Shown here in pieces: positions 7,101 through 10,477 of a stretch of 10,477 nucleotides of DNA. The stretch comes from Nitrospinae bacterium CG11_big_fil_rev_8_21_14_0_20_56_8 (GTDB lineage Bacteria; Nitrospinota; Nitrospinia; Nitrospinales; VA-1): NCBI GenBank assembly GCA_002796165.1, contig PCWF01000160.1, positions 1-10,477 of the forward strand, read 5' to 3'. How positions within the stretch are numbered: position 1 is the first letter of the stretch; the number at the start of each line of letters is the position of its first letter. Below the pieces are notes generated by a model, which did no database searches, was not told the DNA's origin, and saw nothing but the letters and a program-made list of their open reading frames with translations. Made by a program: the position numbers and the translations under genes.

Positions 7101-7611
7101 TGACCTGTACAGTAAATTGATCGAAGAAACCGTAAAGGAATTAAAAGGGGAGAAAATCGAGGCCCCGGTCGAAACCGAAATGGATTTCCAGGTACGGGGT
7201 TTTATTCCCAAGAACTATATTCCCGAACTGAATCAACGGCTGGAGATCTATCGTAGAATTCAGCTGATTAGGGAGCCGGGAGAGGGACGGCAAATGGAGC
7301 GGGAATTGACCGATCGATATGGCGCCCTTCCGGAACCGGCCTTGAAACTCCTGGCTCTGGTGGAGTTCAAAACCCTGTTCCGGAAACTGCATATCACCCG
7401 GGCGGTGATGAAGGGGGGACGCGTGTTCCTGAACATCGACCCCTCCACCCCCCTTGCGCCGGAAAAGATTACCCCTCTGCTCGACGGGAGCCTGACCTTT
7501 GTGTCCGAATTTCAATTGGGAATCAAGGTGCCGCAGAAGGGATGGAAAGCCGATCTGGACGCCGTCAAACATTATCTTCAACGAATAATGGAGTCGCATG
7601 AATTTCGCTGA
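4165..7611 (+). CDS. mfd: Transcription-repair coupling factor (Mfd)
   Basis: Mfd is a DNA translocase that removes RNA polymerase stalled at lesions and recruits UvrA for nucleotide excision repair. The 1148-residue length equals that of the E. coli protein. The UvrB-like N-terminal part contains FPTWELLPYEPLSPLSEISG and GEFSVRGDIVDVFLP. The RNA-polymerase-interacting region starts at about 488 with GDFLVHVDYGIGRYEG. The translocase motifs are all intact: Walker A GDVGYGKT (635-642, Lys641), DEEQ (736-739), TATPIPRT (762-769) and QLRGRVGR (905-912). The region ARDMEIRGVGNMLGHDQSG (from about 954) and the C-terminal TRCF domain follow. The ATG at 4165 has no Shine-Dalgarno sequence; the 15 nt before it are pyrimidine-rich. 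The protein is preceded closely by the unknown gene and overlaps the next gene by 14 nt. The assignment is secure, with no truncation or frameshift. Confidence 0.98.
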   Translation: MKSSARISDPSALPFQDRLRSLSHLLLEKQSRLTVEGLSGASRAFFLASLEKQIPSAPIAVLTGDQNTGETLLSDLKYFFRFENIKIEPRFFPTWELLPYEPLSPLSEISGERLTVLHRLQKGERLFLVVPLEALMQFVMPRSVLNRLVFPVRQGDSLGRDLLETCLADNGYSRVNLVEGRGEFSVRGDIVDVFLPASSNPVRIEFFGDEVESIRVFDAMTQVSMDNFREIQILPVREVCPTPDEAERAIEKILLHGRDQGVDRHALRELTEKIQHLGSFAGIEHLAPFFYPGKETLFDYLPPETVWVVDEVDRVREKGRQYHEMILAEYEGCMEREDVAPLPENFYLNYEELERRLESFSNLHLNTLKLTENGAPHTCHFDLKPTPPFRGQFESFAEQVMAWEEAGLKVSVIASTKGQVRRVLEFFDEYGLSLGVDQGYISFGFQFPDAGRVFVAEHEIFGRTHKHRHRRKPRSQSFQRGFKDLKPGDFLVHVDYGIGRYEGTRELETGGGGEFLEIAYADQEKLYIPMDGLGYIQKYLGSGDLQPALSKLGSVSWKRQKEKVKNSIREMAEDLLKLYAQREVIQGKSYPPNPISVQEFADSFEYVETEDQLKAIEEVEEDLEGDKPMDRLICGDVGYGKTEVAMRAAFKVVLEKKQVAILVPTTILAQQHLLSFQERFRSYPMNIDCVSRFRSPGEQKRILEKLKRGEIDIIIGTHRLLSRDVKFADLGLIVIDEEQRFGVKHKEQLKKLRTSVDILTLTATPIPRTLHFSLMGVRDLSVIETPPSDRLAIKTFIRKFDEKVIREAILRELDREGQIFFVHNKVHSIHSMAEMIREIVPQVRLGIAHGQLPEKQLEKVMRQFIDREIDLLLATTIVESGLDIPSANTIIINRADQFGLAQLYQLRGRVGRYKHQAYAYLLIPGAMAISEDARMRITAIEEMSELGSGFQLAARDMEIRGVGNMLGHDQSGHINSIGFDLYSKLIEETVKELKGEKIEAPVETEMDFQVRGFIPKNYIPELNQRLEIYRRIQLIREPGEGRQMERELTDRYGALPEPALKLLALVEFKTLFRKLHITRAVMKGGRVFLNIDPSTPLAPEKITPLLDGSLTFVSEFQLGIKVPQKGWKADLDAVKHYLQRIMESHEFR

Positions 7612-8599
7612 TCCGGTTTCGGTTGGCCAAAGGCAGGGTCGGGCAGGATGCGTCTACTGTCTCCTGGTTCTCTGGATATTTTCATTCGGTTGCTCTGTAG
7701 ATTCCGGTTCCGGAGATGGCATCTCGGATCAGGCGGTTCTGGTGACTTTAAACAATGAGGAGATCACCGTCGGGCGGTTCCGGAGTGAACTGGTTAAATT
7801 GGAACGGAAGTTTCGGATAGAAAACCGGACCCGTCTCCCCGAAGAGGAGCAACTCCTGTTAAAGTCCCACGCACTGAACCAAATTGTTCAGGATACCCTC
7901 TATAACCAGGAGATCCGGAAAAACCAGATCGACATCTCCCCCCAGGAGTTTTTGGGGATTCTTCAGCAGGCCAAAAGCGGGTATCAGGATGATTCGTTCG
8001 AACAACTTTTGGCGGCGGAGGGGGTTTCCGCCGAGGAATGGGAAAACAGATTAAAAAACAATGCATTAATAAAAAAATTGATTGAGGAAAAGGTCAATAG
8101 TAAAGTATTTGTGTCGGCGGAGGAATTGCAGAAATATTACCAGGAGCATGAAACGGAATTTTTTAAACCCGAGCAGGTTCGCGCTCTTCATATCATGGTG
8201 CCTACGGAGGAAGAGGGACGGGAGATTCAGAAGCTCCTCCAATCGAAACGGAAAAAATTCTCGGAACTTGCCTTTGAACAGTCCCTTGGACCCGAAGGAG
8301 CCCGCGGGGGGGATTTGGGGTATTTTGAGGCCGGCCAAATGCCGGAGGAGTTCGACGGGGTTTTTAAATTAAAGGATAACGAGACCAGCGATGTCATTAA
8401 AACTCCGTATGGATATCACCTGTTCATGGTGATAGACCGGCGGAACGGTCTGAAGATGACCTTTGAAGAATCCAGGCAGACGATTCAAGACCAGTTGATC
8501 CGGGAGCGGCAGGACAAGGCTTTTCAGGATTGGCTGGCACAACTCAAGAATAATGCGGATATTAAAATCAACAATGACCTTCTTGAAAAGATCAGCTGA
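7598..8599 (+). CDS. Parvulin-type (PpiC) peptidyl-prolyl isomerase, probable lipoprotein
   Basis: This is a 333-residue envelope chaperone or prolyl isomerase of the SurA/PrsA kind. Its N-terminal hydrophobic segment (CVYCLLVLWIFSFGC, 18-32) ends in a lipobox-like SFGC with Cys32, suggesting a lipoprotein. The lipobox is imperfect, with Ser at -3 and Phe at -2, so a plain signal peptide or membrane anchor remains possible. A helical SurA-N-like region (about 45-185) precedes one parvulin domain (about 192-285). That domain contains EQVRALHIMV (His198), GGDLGYFEAGQMPEEF and TPYGYHLFMV (His274). The C-terminal helix includes the DWLAQLKNNADI motif shared with the next gene. The ATG at 7598 lies inside the mfd end (14-nt overlap) and has GGAG at 7590-7593, four nt upstream. 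It probably assists folding of exported or outer-membrane proteins, by family knowledge. Confidence 0.9.
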   Translation: MNFADPVSVGQRQGRAGCVYCLLVLWIFSFGCSVDSGSGDGISDQAVLVTLNNEEITVGRFRSELVKLERKFRIENRTRLPEEEQLLLKSHALNQIVQDTLYNQEIRKNQIDISPQEFLGILQQAKSGYQDDSFEQLLAAEGVSAEEWENRLKNNALIKKLIEEKVNSKVFVSAEELQKYYQEHETEFFKPEQVRALHIMVPTEEEGREIQKLLQSKRKKFSELAFEQSLGPEGARGGDLGYFEAGQMPEEFDGVFKLKDNETSDVIKTPYGYHLFMVIDRRNGLKMTFEESRQTIQDQLIRERQDKAFQDWLAQLKNNADIKINNDLLEKIS

Positions 8600-9836
8600 A
8601 TACGGAGCGGGGCCGATCGTGGTCGTGCTGGCAATGGGGTTGCTCGGCTCCGTGCAGGCCACGACCTTTGACCGGGTTGTCGCCAAGGTCAACACCGAAA
8701 TCATCACCCTCAGCTCGATCCAGGAACGGTTTGGCGCTTACCGGGAAGGTCTGCGCCGGGCGGGAAAAGAAATTCCGTCCCGGGAGAAGATGCAGAAGGA
8801 GATCCTGGAAATCATGGTCGAGGAGCGGCTCCAGGTCCAGGAAGCGAAGAAGCTGGGGATCGACGTGGATGAAAACCGGGTCCTCCAGGCGATCGACGAT
8901 CTCAAAACCAACAACAGGATCACCGATGAAGATTTCAAGTTAATGCTGAAACAGGAGGATCGAACCCTCGAGCAATATAAAAGCTATATTCGCGACCAGA
9001 TTCTCATGAGCCAGGTGGTGCGGTTCCAGATGGGAAACAAGGTCAAGGTGTCCGATCAAGAGGTGGCCAATTATTACAAATCGCATGAAAAGGATTACTG
9101 GCTTCCACCCAAGGTTCATGCCCGGCATATCCTGTTTATCAATACCCCGGAAACCTCGGAGGTGGATAAAAAACTCAAGGAATCGCAAGCGCGGCAGGTG
9201 TTGAAGGAATTGAAGGCTGGGGGAGATTTTATCGAACTTGCCAAGAAATATTCCGAGGATGTCTCCGCCTCGACTGGAGGGGACATCGGGATTATCGAGA
9301 AGGGGAAAATGGTCCCCGAGTTTGAAAAGGTCGTGTTTCAATTGAAACCCGGGGAAATCAGCGACCTCGTTCAGTCGCGCTACGGATACCACATCGTTAA
9401 GGTGGAGGAGCAGATTCCGGGTAAGCCCAAACCGCTGGACGACCAATTGAAGGAAGCGATCAAGGAAAAACTTTTCGGGGATAAATCGGACAAGCTCTAT
9501 AAAGATTGGGTGGCAAAGCTGAAAAACTCGGCTTTCATCCAGATTCACCTGGAAGAGTCAAAACCGGATTCGGATAAGGATTCCGGTAAACACGGGACCT
9601 CGGTGCAGGCGAAGGCATCCATTCCGCCTTCTTCGGGTTCGGGGAAAACGATGAGACCCAAAGTTGAGGAGCAGACCCGGGTTTCCTCTTCATCCATGAA
9701 CAAGGGTAACAAGAAAACGGATGACTTGTCGATTCTGGAAAAGAAATTGAAGTATTACAAAAAAATGCGGGATATGAATCGCATGACTGAAGAAGAGTAT
9801 CAGAAGAAAAAGCAAGAATTGCTTAGCCAGTTGTAA
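8553..9836 (+). CDS. SurA-like periplasmic parvulin-type prolyl isomerase with SHOCT-like C-terminus
   Basis: The 427-residue product has a signal peptide (hydrophobic core PIVVVLAMGLLG, about 21-32) with a likely signal peptidase I site after VQA (34-36). The mature start TTFDRVVAKVNTEIITLSSI is typical of SurA-family proteins. A helical N-domain (about 38-185) is followed by one parvulin domain (about 188-286), with VHARHILF, GGDIGIIEKGKMVPEFE and SRYGYHIVKVEE. E. coli SurA has two parvulin domains; this has one. Residues about 335-390 form a Ser/Lys-rich linker. The last 35 residues (ILEKKLKYYKKMRD then MTEEEYQKKKQELL) resemble a SHOCT domain. The start may be the ATG at 8553 or at 8574; neither has a Shine-Dalgarno sequence, and both overlap the previous gene (47 or 26 nt), suggesting coupling. 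Likely a periplasmic chaperone for outer-membrane proteins. Because it has one PPIase domain and a different tail, I do not give it the surA symbol. Confidence 0.9.
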   Translation: MRILKSTMTFLKRSAEYGAGPIVVVLAMGLLGSVQATTFDRVVAKVNTEIITLSSIQERFGAYREGLRRAGKEIPSREKMQKEILEIMVEERLQVQEAKKLGIDVDENRVLQAIDDLKTNNRITDEDFKLMLKQEDRTLEQYKSYIRDQILMSQVVRFQMGNKVKVSDQEVANYYKSHEKDYWLPPKVHARHILFINTPETSEVDKKLKESQARQVLKELKAGGDFIELAKKYSEDVSASTGGDIGIIEKGKMVPEFEKVVFQLKPGEISDLVQSRYGYHIVKVEEQIPGKPKPLDDQLKEAIKEKLFGDKSDKLYKDWVAKLKNSAFIQIHLEESKPDSDKDSGKHGTSVQAKASIPPSSGSGKTMRPKVEEQTRVSSSSMNKGNKKTDDLSILEKKLKYYKKMRDMNRMTEEEYQKKKQELLSQL

Positions 9837-10058
9837 CGTGCCGGGTATTTGGTTCGGCGCATCCCGCCCTTCGCCACGGTTTCCTTTCCTGCATATTCCC
9901 GAACCGTCCTCCAAAAACGAGACGGATCCAATCCTCTCCCCTTGCTTTCATTTTTAAAATAGCTGATTCATAATGAGAACGCCCCCGGATTTTCATCATC
10001 ATGTAATCGATATCCTGGTGGCTCTTCACCCATTTCCGTTGAGGTGAGAACGATCCCC
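9837..10058 (+). other. Intergenic region before tilS
   Basis: About 220 nt holds no convincing gene. A weak inverted repeat, GTGCCG (9838-9843) and CGGCGC (9855-9860) with one wobble, follows the stop of the SurA-like gene but has no T-tract, so no clear terminator is seen. An AT-rich patch at 9948-9980 contains CATAAT (9969-9974), which could be a -10 element. No good -35 lies 16-18 nt upstream. The tilS promoter is therefore not identified. Confidence 0.4.
10041..10047 (+). promoter_or_regulatory. Ribosome-binding site deciding the tilS start
   Basis: GAGGTGA matches seven consecutive bases of the standard 16S rRNA anti-Shine-Dalgarno complement. It ends 11 nt before the TTG at 10059, favouring that codon. 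The GTG at 10044 lies within this site and would have no upstream ribosome site of its own. Confidence 0.5.
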
Positions 10059-10477
10059 TTGCACGAACCGACGATTAAAAAAACTTTGAGTCCTCTGGAA
10101 AAAAAATTTTACTCCTCCCTGGTCCATCGGGTCAGCCCGGGTGACCGGGTCCTGGCCGCCGTCTCGGGTGGGGCCGATTCCGTGGCCATGCTTCACCTCC
10201 TGCACGAAGCAAGGGGAAAGGGGGGATACGAGCTTGCGGTGGCCCATCTGGATCATACGACCCGGGGCGGCGAATCGGAAGAGGATGCGCGGTTCGTGCG
10301 GGCTCTCGCGGAACGTCTTAACCTTCCCGTATTCGTTGAAACGATTTCCGTGTTTGAGCGCCGCCGGGAATTAAAAACTTCGTTCCAGGAAGCGGCGCGG
10401 ATCGTTCGGTACGATTTTCTGGAGCGAACCCTGAAGGCATGGGGGGGAAATAAAATCTCCTTGGGTCACACCGCTGA
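10059..10477 (+). CDS. tilS: tRNA(Ile)-lysidine synthase, 5' part
   Basis: TilS attaches lysine to C34 of the CAU-anticodon isoleucine tRNA, changing it to read AUA; it is cytoplasmic and usually essential. The PP-loop ATP-binding motif SGGADS is at residues 36-41 in the context LAAVSGGADSVAMLHLL. It is followed by VAHLDHTTRGGESEEDARFV, matching the conserved HxDHxxR...S pattern of the family, and by LGHTA just before the window end, where the family has GHTADD. No ATG exists in frame near the start. TTG at 10059 is chosen because of the GAGGTGA site; GTG at 10044 is the alternative and adds five residues. The gene continues past the window, so the middle and C-terminal domains are not visible. 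The assignment is strong; the exact start is not. Confidence 0.9.
   Translation, partial: MHEPTIKKTLSPLEKKFYSSLVHRVSPGDRVLAAVSGGADSVAMLHLLHEARGKGGYELAVAHLDHTTRGGESEEDARFVRALAERLNLPVFVETISVFERRRELKTSFQEAARIVRYDFLERTLKAWGGNKISLGHTA

Noticed and set aside
9942..9974. TTGCTT and CATAAT as a tilS promoter
   Set aside because: Spacing between the two hexamers is about 21 nt, too far for a standard sigma70 promoter.
1..10477. CRISPR array, tRNA or rRNA genes, insertion-sequence ends or a defence cassette
   Set aside because: No regularly spaced repeats, no tRNA-like cloverleaf or CCA end, no transposase or nuclease motif seen; all sizeable regions are explained by housekeeping and envelope genes.

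Overview
The window is ordinary, densely coding chromosomal DNA from a Gram-negative bacterium. It carries an outer-membrane-type chaperone pair (a probable lipoprotein and a SurA-like periplasmic protein), an inner-membrane LapA-like protein and core housekeeping genes (mfd, tilS). The gene content and order would fit a deltaproteobacterial-type or Nitrospinota-like lineage. That placement is inference from general resemblance and is not proven by anything read here. I see no transposase, integrase, CRISPR array, tRNA, rRNA or phage gene, and no sign of recent transfer.

Left part (1-1442, + strand): a long leader with a strong GC hairpin precedes a 279-residue single-pass membrane protein with a coiled-coil-like middle and an Ala/Pro-rich, very acidic tail. 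It is followed by a 109-residue LapA-like (DUF1049) two-helix membrane protein. A short hairpin then separates these from the convergent operon.

Middle-left (1501-3427, - strand): a two-gene polyamine operon, aguB then aguA, overlapping by 8 nt. Agmatine deiminase (AguA) makes N-carbamoylputrescine and the amidase (AguB) hydrolyses it to putrescine. A near-consensus sigma70-type promoter (TTGAGA, 17 nt, TATACT) lies about 120 nt upstream of aguB on the same strand.

Right part (3709-9836, + strand): a tightly packed run of four genes. They are an unrecognised 146-residue protein, mfd (1148 residues, all expected motifs present), a probable lipoprotein parvulin-type prolyl isomerase, and a SurA-like parvulin protein with an unusual SHOCT-like C-terminal segment. 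The last three overlap one another (14 nt, then up to 47 nt), which suggests one transcript with translational coupling. After a gap of about 220 nt, the 5' part of tilS begins and runs off the window end.

I did not find a convincing new biological system. The points most worth a second look are the uncharacterised gene in front of mfd, the SHOCT-like tail on the SurA-like protein, the architecture of the first membrane protein, and the structured leaders of the first gene and of aguB.
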